A stretch of DNA of 64,000 nucleotides from Plantago ovata (lineage: Eukaryota > Streptophyta > Magnoliopsida > Lamiales > Plantaginaceae). The stretch spans positions 114,985,547-115,049,546 of the forward strand of contig CM051455.1 in assembly GCA_028274465.1 (NCBI GenBank), given 5' to 3'. Positions 1 through 9,998 of this stretch are shown here, one piece after another (the first letter of the stretch is position 1; each line of letters opens with the position of its first letter). A program made the translations under genes and the position numbers. The notes below the pieces were generated by a model. That model was not told the origin of the DNA. It searched no databases and worked only from the letters and a program-made list of their open reading frames with translations.

Positions 1-628
1 CCTACTAGTAGCAATAGCATTACGTGTAACAAGTTGTGCCTCACCACGGAAATGGCGATCACGCATGTGCGTATACGAGTAAGACCATTCCCACTTCCAT
101 CCCGACAATCACAGAGCCCAACAAACGGACAATGAAACCGCACAACCTCGGGCATGATCACTAATCCAACCCATGTGGAAAGCAGAGCACTGAAAACCAA
201 AACTCACAACACAAAAACTGAACGTGGAAGACTCTGCCACTGACCAAACTATCACCGACAGCAACACACAAAAAAATCACCAGCCAAAACACCAAAACTG
301 AACCAAAACGCCAACAAACTGAACCAAAACAGACCCGAAAAATAGAGAACAGAGTACCCTAAAACGGAAAGGAGAAGGCCCGAAACTGAAGAAGAAGAAA
401 ACCAGAACAGAGCACGACCAACACACCAGAGAAATGTGCGAAACAAGCACACATGCAGGCCACAAATTACAACGCGGGCACACCTCCAAACCCCAAAACA
501 GGACACGACAGATAGACAATTAAACAAGGGAAAACTGGGCAGATGCCGGTGCCACTTACCTGACCGGAAAAAAGGCCACCGATCAATGATTAATCGGAAG
601 AAAGGCGCTGCCATACTCTATCGATCGA
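1..628 (-). other. AC-rich sequence, possible 5' part of a second REL non-LTR element
   Basis: No convincing gene is seen. The plus strand is rich in A and C, so the minus strand is GT-rich, as is the 5' untranslated part of the non-LTR element at 4200-4856. Near position 30 the minus strand can encode an RHNLV-like stretch resembling the zinc-knuckle region of that element's endonuclease, but the match is short. The segment runs directly into an AAT microsatellite at 629. Assignment to a rearranged related element is inference only. Confidence 0.3.
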
Positions 629-630
629 TG

Positions 631-704
<74 letters not shown>
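629..704. repeat. (AAT)n microsatellite
   Basis: About 25 uninterrupted ATA/AAT units on the plus strand. It produces a poly-isoleucine reading frame that is not a gene. Confidence 0.95.
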
Positions 705-944
705 TATGGTGGTTGTTGTTCTCTGGCGATTGCGGCGATCGCGGTTTTCAATGATGGCCACAATTGAAATTCCATCCAACCTTAATTAATCATCATCAAG
801 CCTTAATTCCACAAAGAGATGATTATTGCAATTCATGAGGCGGCTGCAATTCACGATCGATGAATACGGCTGCAATTCACCATCGATCACTCAATTAATC
901 AAGGATGAGATGGTGATTGCAATTCATGAGGCGGCAAATGTCGA
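705..944. other. Spacer with a repeated 20-bp motif
   Basis: There is no gene. A 20-bp sequence (ATTGCAATTCATGAGGCGGC) occurs at 825-844 and again at 916-935, with a related GGCTGCAATTCAC motif between them. This suggests a small decayed tandem duplication beside the microsatellite at 945-990. Confidence 0.5.
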
Positions 945-1014
945 TTATTATTATTATTATTATTTTATTTTATTTTATTATTATTTTATTTTTTATAAAC
1001 TAGACTTTTATTAA

Positions 1015-4000
1015 TCACGAAAAATTGGAAGGGAGTCGGGAGAGAAGCTGTGCTCCCACCCCTTTCTGAATACAAAAGCTAAGTCTAGAAAAAAGGAAAA
1101 CACCACTCCTAACATCATTGGAATGGCTAACACACAAACGCTTAAGGCGCGAAAAAGTAGCCAGGGCCTCCTCATCGAGCTCCCCAAAGGTGGAGAAGGC
1201 AAACGGGATGAAAGAGTAGCCGTGCTCTGCACACTTGGAAGAATACTTGTTCTTCTTCTTCTGCACGGCAGACTGCAAAGCAGCTCCCGGAACCCAAGAA
1301 TCCAAACCCCGACCAGCAAAAGGAGATACACCCGTAACATCCAAGCAGGCGTCCCGACCTTGGGACCAATTGTATAATAATAAGTCTGCCGGGCGAAGGT
1401 CCCGTCCATCATCTGAGAGAAACCCCATAGAGGCCTCTTTTCGCACAGCCACCCCAACCCTGGAACAGATGTCAGCCAAGGTATCACGCACAAGGTTGTG
1501 CCGAAACTTCACCCCCACCTCACTAGAACAATGGACAGCGTGGTCACCCCACTGGTCCATCCGTCGCACACGACAACTCGAGCAAGAGGAACCATCGGGG
1601 AACAAAGGGACTGCAAGGCGATAACACAACACAGCACGGAACTGTCGCGGGTTCATCCGCTGTCCCAACCCATCAATCGGAATGGTGAGTAAGTAATCAT
1701 GCGCATGAGGTGCACGAACACAACTAAGAAGAGCCTGTTGTCGATGACTCAACCCAAACCGTGACGTCAGATGTGCATCGATGACACCAAAATAACTCTT
1801 TGCCAAAGACTTCATAAACTGGGGGGCAGGGGAGCTAGATGAAGCAGAGAGAACATCAACACCACAAAAGGTCGTGAAACTGTCAAGAGCAGACTGAAAG
1901 GTAGGACCAGAAGAAAAAACCCCGGACCTCAACAGAATCCTATCATGCAAGGAGCTGGACTGCAAGCGAGAAGCGAGAAAAGCATATTGACTGACATCCT
2001 CCGCACACAGGACCCCCAGACCTCCAAGTCTGATGGGAAGAGTGGCAAGCCGCCACTGCCAATCCCCGAAACCAGGCCCTGAACCTGTAACGATCATCTC
2101 CAAGGAAGTACGCAAGGCCTGATCAAACTGGGCTAGAGCATCACCACAACCCAACGGAGGGCAGGTCCTCAAAGCATAAGATAACTTCGCCACCCCCGCA
2201 CAATTGCGAAGAAGAAGAAGCTCACACTGGGGATCATCGAGCTTGCGGATAGCCTCCAACAAAGAGATGGTCTTGGAAACCCGGCGCGCAACTAAATCAA
2301 GGCAAAAACAAAAATCCGCACTAACAGAGCCCCCAAGGAGCTTGACACCCCGAAGCGGACGAGAGATAGAAGAAGGAAAAAGGTCAGCCACCCTTCCACG
2401 AGGGTCCTCCACTGGCCAAAAAAGCTCAGTCTTACCGACATTCAGATGCAACCCACAAGCGGGTCCATCAACACGGATAATATCGAGCGCCTTGGCAACC
2501 ATAAGAGTATCACCAATGATAGTGCCGTCATCAAGATACCAAGCCTGTAGAGAAATCTCACATGACTGATGAATAGCGTGGACCAACGGATGCAAAACCA
2601 GCGAGAACAATAAAGGACCCAAAGGATCCCCTTGCTGAACCCCCTGACACGACCAAAGAACCGAATCCCCATAATAAAGCCGAGCGGGCCGAGAATAACA
2701 GAACTCAACCCAAGGTGAAATGGCCGGACACCTCAACCGAGTCTCCCGAAGTATGGCACTCCTGTCAACTAAGTTAAATGCATTCTTAAAATCCACCAAA
2801 AGCATAGAGAGCCCAACCTCGTCTCCTCTAGCCTCCACAAACCTGTTGACAGAATGAAGGACAGCCTCACACCCACCCGAGACCCCAACACCAAACTGAA
2901 AATCCTGTAAGTACGAGGTCACCAAGTGCCCAACAGAGGAAGAAGCCACCTTAGAAACCAGCCTCCGCCAAACAGTACCCACGGCAATGGGTCGAACACC
3001 CCCTCCAGGCTTAACGAGAGGAGTCAAAGGGGCACTGGCAATAAACTCCCCAAGCAGGCTCGGACACTTACCCGAAAGGAAAAGATTAACGACCCCAGTG
3101 ATAGACGCTAACAGGTCATCAGAAACAGCAGTAGCAGCACCCCCTAAAACATCCAACAAATGTTGGGCTCTGAGACCATCACGACCGCAGGAGGTACCTT
3201 TTGGGAAGCTCCGAATCCTATTCAACACAAGGTCCTTCTGTACGGACAAAGCATCCTCCTCAAGCAAAGAAGGAGGTACAATCGGAAGTGGGGCGAATGG
3301 GTGCTGAGATTCCAACTCAGCCAAGGTGTCAGAGGTACCAGGGGAAACCCCAGAAGAGGTGAGGACCTTAATGGCAGCCGTAAAGTGCCCGTCACCCAGC
3401 TTGCGCAGACACTGGGATAAATTAGCCTCCTCAGATTCAATAGGCTCTGAAAACCCCCGAGGAGGTGAGTATACAGCAGATAAACGGTCCCTCACCAATC
3501 CCAAACGGTCGCCAGGGTCTCTCCAGCGTGCAATGGCACTAGAAATGCCCTCAAATTGACGCCGCTCCCTCTCCCCAGAACGACGTTGTGCTCTACTAGA
3601 CGGCACAAAAGTAGCCAGGGGACAACGAGGCAGAACAAGAAGTTTCACCCACGCAGACAAGTCCCCTGGGCAAGCAAGGACCAGGTCAAGAGCATTAAGG
3701 AAAACCCTGGCAAACCCAAGCCTCAACTTAGGAGGAATGCACTTAACCGTCCGCAAAGGCAGCGAAAAGACGCGGTCAAGGAGGTCAATATCAAAGCAAA
3801 GGGGACCCAAACCTCCATCATGAACATGGGACCCACCCAGTTCCCCAGACGAGCCTGCAACAGGCCCCACAGGCCCTACAACACCAACAGGAGCCGGGAT
3901 ACCAAGGATAGCAGAGTCTGCATGGTCTGGCGCAAGGACCACACTCCCATCAACATGCTTGCAGTTTTTAGTGAAAGTGTGAGTGCTAAGACAATCACCA

Positions 4001-4019
4001 CACAGCCAAATGCCCGCCT
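1015..4019 (-). CDS. Reverse transcriptase / restriction-like endonuclease polyprotein
   Basis: Open from just after a stop at 4018-4020 to the stop at 1015, about 1000 residues. A CX2C...H...CKH zinc-finger-like segment (CGDCLSTHTFTKNCKH) lies at the start. RT motifs follow: LLVDFKNAFN (motif A), GVQQGDPLGPLLF (B) and AWYLDDGT (C, with YLDD). These sit near residues 380, 435 and 470 counted from the GTG at 3942. The C-terminal quarter has a CX2C...GDHAVHC zinc knuckle, RHNLVRD, and RPADLLL followed by CLDVTGVSPF and a K-rich KY segment. This fits the PD-(D/E)XK restriction-like endonuclease of REL LINEs. The expected role is target nicking and primed reverse transcription in the nucleus. The long open frame suggests fairly recent activity. 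No ATG opens the frame and the 5' part lies in another frame. Confidence 0.8.
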
Positions 4020-4020
4020 A

Positions 4021-4220
4021 ATGAAGTGCGAGATCCAAAGCAGAAAACAGAGATAGGTCGCTGGCAATACGAGCCTTGTAGGAGGGTAGGAGGCTTTCAG
4101 TTCGTCCGACTTAAAATGCTGGGTTCGTAGATGAGTGATGAAATAAGTTTTAGCGAAAGCCCCACCAACTCGTCCACCACAACTGTCACTCCCGCGCAAA
4201 GGACGAAGAAATTTTCCAAC
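4021..4220 (-). pseudogene. Frame-shifted N-terminal zinc-finger part of the same polyprotein
   Basis: Directly upstream of the main frame, a second minus-strand frame encodes a C2H2-like stretch ending in KTYFITHLRTQHF. It runs on to WISHFIRR before losing the reading sense. The main frame takes over with the CX2C...CKH finger. The simplest reading is one indel between about 4020 and 4060 that separates the N-terminal fingers from the RT. Programmed frameshifting is the alternative. Confidence 0.5.
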
Positions 4221-4853
4221 ACACGACCGTGAAATGATCAGGAAAAATAGAAGGGAACACACCCACTGACACAAAGAAGTAGCCAGAAAAAAAAGGCCAA
4301 AACACCACCCCACACACAGAGGCAACGCGGAGTCAGAAACGGCCCCGAAGTGCCACCCTATGCCGACCAGAGGAGAGCAAACACAGCGGAACCACAGAGA
4401 ATACAAGGACCCGGCAGAGACCACGACCGGCAATCCACAGTGAACCCCAAACCCCCAAATCCGGCAAGAAACAGAGACCACCAAACAGAACATAACGCAA
4501 ACACGCAAACAAGAAACCGTCACCGGCCAAACAAGAAACCGTCACCGGCCGAACAATAGCAAACAGAGCGAACCCAAACACGCAAAACAACTGCAAACAC
4601 AATCCGCACAACAGAGACGACGCAGCCAACACAACACAAAACAGAGACAGACAAAAAACCGGCCGAAGAACCGCCAGCGCAATTGACCCAATTGACGCTG
4701 CAAAACTCGGAAAAAACACGGCCCAGAGAGGAGGAGGAGAAGAGAAAGACCGCGCTTACCTGTAATTGGACGGACGAGACGCTACCGGCGGAAAGAGCAA
4801 AGGCGGCCCTCATCGCGATCAATATCGCCAGAGCGAAAACGGAAAGGGGCGAC

Positions 4854-4856
<3 letters not shown>

Positions 4857-4896
<40 letters not shown>

Positions 4897-4943
4897 ATAA
4901 AATTATTGTTATTATTTTATTATTATTATTATTTTTTTTTATA

Positions 4944-5001
<58 letters not shown>

Positions 5002-5035
5002 ATCATAATAATAATAATAAAATTATTATTATTAT
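4857..5035. repeat. Imperfect (ATT)n microsatellite tract
   Basis: TTA/ATT units with a few interruptions (an AATAAAATT block and a T-run near 4935). It abuts the 5' end of the non-LTR element and probably represents its target repeat. Confidence 0.95.
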
Positions 5036-5095
5036 AGGGTTTAGGGTACAGGGTTTAGGGTATAGGGTTTAGGGTATATGGTTTAGGGTATTTGT
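5036..5095 (+). repeat. Telomere-like TTTAGGG interstitial repeat
   Basis: Several copies of GGGTTTAGGGTA-type units, the plant telomere heptamer with added bases (variants TACAGGG, TATAGGG, TATATGG). It lies in chromosome interior between a microsatellite and unique DNA. Confidence 0.8.
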
Positions 5096-5181
5096 AATAT
5101 TACAATCAATACAACATCAACTTTGTTATAATGTTGCAGCATAGATTGGAAAGTTATTCTACGTCACAATTTCTAATGCCA

Positions 5182-5276
5182 TTGCAATGTGTTTACATCG
5201 ATACATCATTGATGCTTATTGTAATGCTATTGCAATGTATTTACAACAATGCAGCATTGATGCTTACTGTTGACTT
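5182..5276. repeat. Two-copy tandem repeat, about 49-bp unit
   Basis: Two adjacent units begin with ATTGCAATGTRTTTACA and contain CATTGATGCTTAYTGT; a third partial inverted version lies at 5285-5325. Nothing recognisable is seen from 5330 to 5640 apart from AT-rich sequence. Confidence 0.6.
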
Positions 5277-5640
5277 ACATTGCCGCAAGCGATGCTGCAT
5301 CAATGTAAATACAATGTTGCATCATTGCTTATTTCTTGAATTTTTTTTGGAACTTATCGCCTTTCTTTCCATAGCCCATCTTTTCATCATCGAGTTTATC
5401 TTTATATAATTTCAATTGGGAGGGTGGTAGTGGTGGATTGGACTGCGGCATGGTGGTGGAATATTAAAATATTAATACTTAATATTTGACATTTGAAAAT
5501 TGATAATTATTAAAATTATTTTTCTCCTATTTTGACATACAATTTGTTATATTTATAAATTATTATTTTATTAAAAATTTTGCCAAGTGTCAACTTTTAA
5601 ATGGTGTACTAAAATTAGTACAGTGCGAAGGGTACTGAAG

Positions 5641-8197
5641 TTAGCCAATCCCAAAACTGTTACATGAATTACCTACTGATTTTCAGCAAGCTCATGTTGC
5701 ACACTTGGTTGTGCAATTTCTACAATCATTTCCTCAGGAACTGTAGTAGCTTCCTTGTTTTGATCATCCTGAAATAACAAATTGTTAGATACAAGTACTA
5801 AGTGATTAAACTTAGCATTTACACCAAAAGTAACATCTACCTGCTGAGCAGGAGTTGTGATTTCTGGTGCAGAAGCCTCAGCTTGCTTCTGACTTGCATT
5901 TTGAGAAGTCTGTAAATAAACAATAATACTCCCTCCTATCTATAATAATAGACGTTTTGGAGGTTTGAGTCAATAGCAAAATATTTGACGTTTTGGAGGC
6001 AGGCATCTCTTGATTCCATCATTTTGCCTCAAATTCATGCATCTATCTATTTTTTATTATTGATTTTGGCCATTAACAATCATAAAGAAAGTGGTATTGA
6101 TTTGTTTATTATTTATTTTGCCCATTAATTATTATAAAAGTAATTGTATTAACAAATCATTAAGTCTCCTTAAAAACTGTGCATCTCCCTAAAACTTCAA
6201 TCATTATTGATGAGAGAGTATTAGCTAAAGAAAAAATATCAAATAATGAATTTAAGCCTATTTTAGTGTTATCTACCTGCTGAAGAACAACAGGTGGAGA
6301 CCCAGTCATTTCAGCATCATTGGCTTGTTCAGTATCTGGGACTGTATCTTCTCAGCAGACTTCTTGTTTTGCTCTTCTTGAGAAAGCTGTTGAATATCAG
6401 CAATCTCCCTTGTCTCTGAGTTGACAAGTTGAGCTGAAGTTTCTCGACCCAAAAGTTCACTGCTTGTCATGAATAGTGTAACTGACTTGTCAGATCCACA
6501 TCAATTTCATTGCTTAGATCCTTAAGTACAAACTGAATGGTGTCAGTTGGAATTACGATCTCTGGGTCTCGTGAAGTTGGTCTTGTATCCTCAACATCTA
6601 AGTGTGCGTCGTTGGATGAAACTTCTTTCTGAGGTTCAGTAACCTCAATCTCTTGATTAGTTGCTTGATTAGCAACTATCTTTTCAGGAGCAACAGTTGT
6701 TGTCTCAGCAACTACAGTTTCTAGACTAGTTGCTTTTTCAGCAACTGTCTCTTTTCCTTTAGTTGTTGTTTCAACAACTTTCAGCAATTCAGCTCCAATG
6801 TCACTTTGTGGAGCCATTGTGACTTCATACAAAGGATGTACATTTCTCTCCTGAGTATTTTCTGATTATGTGTCAACATTGACAGGATTTTCATTTCCAC
6901 TGCCATGTGCGGCTTGTTCTAAGAATTGATCCACATCAATTGGTTGCTAAATACTGGAAGTATTAGAAGGCACTTCCTTTTCAGCAACTGTATCAGCTTG
7001 ATTTTCAGCAAGTGATGGAGCCGATGTATCAGCAACTTGCTTTCTAGAAGTTTTCTTTGGACGATGTGCTGATTGTTTACTTCTTTTAGTAGGAACAGCA
7101 GGAGCAATTGATGAAGCAGCTGTATGAGTATCATCATCAGCTTTTCTTTTTCTTTCCTTGGTACTTTGAGTCTTTGTAGCAGCATCAACATCAGCGGCTT
7201 GAGAACTTGATCCTGCCTTTTTCTCAAGCTTTTCAGCTTTCTTTGGCTTATGCTTTTTGCAGAAATCTCTTCCCACATGGCATGCAGCTTTGTTAATGGG
7301 GATTGGGTCTCTGACTTGAATGTTTAGTTGCTCAAGAATGTAGCAAATTTTGAGTCCATACATGATTGAGGCAATAGGTGAGACAATGTTGTCTTCAACC
7401 TTTACTTTGAATTTTACAATACAATCAACAATTTTGTTGAAGATGTATTGAGCCCAGCAAATGTCAGTCTTTGACTCATGTATGTGTTTCAGCAAAGGCC
7501 ATATTTTCAAGCCAGTTTGATCAACTCCTCCAACTTGGGAGTCTAGGACCTTAATTATCAGCAAAGCAACCAAACCCAAAGAGTTAGAGATATACTTTCT
7601 CGTAACTGCAAATGAGTTGAACTGAAGAGGAGCAATTTCGTCATTCTTCATATTGTTATTTCTGACATTGCCATAGAACTCAATGAGTTCTTCATCAGTG
7701 GCAGTCAGATCCTTCAAACTTCCAGTGGTGGGAAGTTGAAAAATGGTGGCAAAATCAGTCCATTTCAGGATGATTTGCTTCCCTTGAACAGAGGTGGAAA
7801 TCACTTTTTCAGTGGCTCCTTGTTCATCTGGGACTTGTAGAATCTCTGAGTTGTTGTAGAATTCCATGACATCTACAACACTCAACTTTTTGGGACAAGC
7901 AGTGATGAACCCTAACAACCCCTGTTCATTGATGAAATGTAGGGCTTCAAGGTTTTCATGAATTTGGGCGTCTTCATAAAAGTATCTAATGTACTTTTCT
8001 TTTGCCATAGAGCCCCATTGCATCATTCTTTCAAAATTTTCAACGTTTAAGAATGTTGGAGGCATGGGTCTTTGTGAGACTATGTTGTTGGCTATTACAA
8101 TTTTCACTGTGTTTTTCGCCGGAGGGTTTGCAGGTACAGTGCTTTTGGTGGCACTGTCTGACTTAGAAGCCCTGGAGCTTGATCTTTTGGGAGCCAT
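5641..8197 (-). pseudogene. Decayed Sirevirus extra (env-like) ORF fragment
   Basis: The frame from 8197 down to 6947 encodes about 416 residues starting MAPKRSSSRASK. It is collinear with the long ORF at 23739-28025 (shared KEKYIRYFYE, SLGLVALL and VLDSQVGG motifs). Downstream the similarity continues in several frames to about 5641, past a stop, frame breaks and an inserted MITE. This extra ORF lies between RNase H and the 3' LTR in the fuller copy, which is where Sireviruses carry their env-like gene. Function is unproven. No pol or LTR is attached here, so it is an orphan fragment. Its upstream flank matches the other copy up to 8328, where a CACTA-type end begins. Confidence 0.75.
5929..6218. 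mobile_element. Stowaway-type MITE
   Basis: It begins CTCCCTCCTATC and ends with an inverted GAGAGAG, flanked by TA on both sides (5927-5928, 6219-6220). The homologous site in the other ORF copy near 25890 reads through without it, so the insertion limits are well defined. About 290 bp, with no coding capacity; it depends on a Tc1/mariner transposase supplied elsewhere. Confidence 0.8.
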
Positions 8198-8482
8198 CTT
8201 TTAGAGTAAGATTATTGGTCGTTGATGGACAAAAGGGGGTAGAGATTGATCGGAGAGACAGAGAGCTTCAAAGTAGAAAATGCGATTCTGAGTAAAGATA
8301 TTTGGGAGTTGTAAAGAATTTTGTCTTTCACTACAAAAAAACTGCAGCATTTGTGAGGAAATTTTTGTCACCTAATCCCAGATTTTCGTCACTTTTATGA
8401 AAAAGTGACGAAAAAAGTTCGTCACAGGGTCGTTGCAACATCCTCGACGTTTATGTAACATTGTGATGAAATTGTCGTTCGA

Positions 8483-9669
8483 TGATGAATGTGTATTTTA
8501 CACTTTCATTTGAGTCTTTTTCACCTATTTTAGCTATCCTCTATGATAATTTAGCTATATTTTAGTGCATTTTATTAGAATAGTGTCACGTTTCCCTTTA
8601 GTTTGTATTTTACAGGTTTTGAGGGAAAAACGAGGTTTTCCGGACAATTATATTGAAGTAGACAAGGAATTGGTGTTCCGAAGGCCTATTTGGAGTATCC
8701 ATAAGATTCTGGATAGGATTTGAAGTCTAGAGGTCGAATCTGGAGGCTAAAAGGTCACTAGAAGGCAAAAACCGAGTCCGAAAAGGAGAAGATATCCAAA
8801 ACCGCGTCGAAAACGTGTATCTGGCCGAAAAAGTCTCCCGGGACGTGGGGCGAATCGCCCCACACCAGGCGAATCGCCCGGTGTGTGGGGCCCTTCGCCC
8901 CACACCTCCCGAATACCTATATATAGTTGCTCAGTTTTCTCCATTTTTCATACTTTCTCAGACCTTTTCTCTCACCTTTCTCAGTAGTTTTAGGTAGGAA
9001 TTCTCCAGAGCCTGTTCTGGGAGTTCTTAGCTTAGGAGATACTTTTTCTTAGCGTTTTGGAGCTTGTAAGATCGCGATTCTTCGGAGATTGACAACCTTC
9101 GGTAACATTGTATCTTACAGTTTTTCTATTTATATTTATATATCTTTCATCATGTTTTCATTCATTCGTGGTATGATTTATGTTGATTGCATGACATCTA
9201 TGAGTAGTTAAACTTCTCGTTGGTGATAGTATGTGATTTCTTAGCGAAGGGTTAATAATTATGCTAATGGCTATATCGCGCATTATACCTAGAGTTATTG
9301 CTTTATTTCTTTGATCTATCTAAATCTCTATCTTCGTAGTGTTGAATAATTACGGAACACAATTGGACAATTCATTGATCAAACATCTCTATGCAAAACC
9401 GGGGAATTTATGCATGATTATTAACCTGCTATGCTTTGAATGACCATACTATCACCAATCTCCATTATCTGCTAAGAAAAACCTTTGCAAAGTCGTTTGT
9501 TGATTTTATATTCTTAAGTTAGATTAGATAAAGCTAGTTATAGTCCTTAGAGATCGACACTCGAGGTTATTCTACTGCTACACTACGGTTTTCGTTGTAG
9601 TTGTGAATTGCCTTTGGCTAAATATAAATTTATTTGATTAATTAGAATCTGACAAATTTCGGTTCATCA
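8483..9669 (+). repeat. 5' LTR of A1
   Basis: Begins TGATGAATGTG and ends GGTTCATCA. It carries a palindrome cluster, a TATA box (TATATATA near 8919-8926) and a transcribed leader. Length equals that of the 3' LTR. Confidence 0.95.
8845..8926 (+). promoter_or_regulatory. LTR promoter: three GC palindromes plus TATA box
   Basis: GTGGGGCGAATCGCCCCAC (8845-8863), GGCGAATCGCC (8868-8878) and a 23-bp inverted repeat with arms GTGTGGGG/CCCCACAC (8883-8905) lie just before CCTATATATAG. The same layout is found in the 3' LTR (about 12853-12960) and in A2. These may be protein-binding sites or hairpins; function is inferred from position only. Confidence 0.6.
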
Positions 9670-9672
9670 AAT

Positions 9673-9690
9673 TGGCGCCGTTGCCGGGGA
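9673..9690 (+). other. Primer binding site of A1
   Basis: TGGCGCCGTTGCCGGGGA, three bases after the LTR. This is the tRNA-Asp-type PBS typical of Athila elements. The leader from 9691 to 9998 has no gene. Confidence 0.9.
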
Positions 9691-9998
9691 CTATACTCCT
9701 TTTTTCTGTTTAGCTTATTTATATTTTCAGCATTCAGTTCCATACAGAAGAACAGGCTCTGGGGGTTTGCTCTCAGAAAATCTCACTTTCTTACCCTATT
9801 ACTTTCCCCCTATCTTTTTCAGAAAATTCATCTAATCAGATCTCAGTTACCTTGCGTGCTTGTGCTCTCGAAGTTCTTGATTACATTGTGTTTGTTTGCA
9901 CTCTTTGTGCTTTTCTTTGCAAATTTTTGTTTTTCTTTTGTGGATTCTGCTCCTTGGTTTCTTGTTTCCTCGTGTGCAGAAACTAGTCATACGAAAGG

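Larger units (their letters stand above)
945..4856 (-). mobile_element. Non-LTR retrotransposon with REL endonuclease, inserted in AAT repeat
   Basis: The element reads from 4856 down to about 1000. It has a GT-rich 5' untranslated part (about 4220-4856), one long coding region (4220-1015), and a 3' end 10-15 bases after the stop codon, followed by an AAT-rich tail (945-1000). There are no LTRs. ATT/AAT microsatellite lies on both sides. RT plus a C-terminal restriction-like endonuclease is the layout of site-specific lineages such as R2/R4. Dong-type R4 elements are known to enter TAA repeats, so target specificity for this repeat is a reasonable inference. Most plant LINEs (L1, RTE) instead carry an N-terminal APE endonuclease. 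Confidence 0.75.

Noticed and set aside
436..789. Open frame with a long isoleucine run
   Set aside because: Translation of the (AAT)n microsatellite; no coding evidence.
1123..4056. Many plus-strand frames opposite the RT ORF
   Set aside because: Shadows of the GC-rich minus-strand coding region.
4683..5072. Open frame with long tyrosine runs
   Set aside because: Translation of the ATT microsatellite and 5' region of the non-LTR element.
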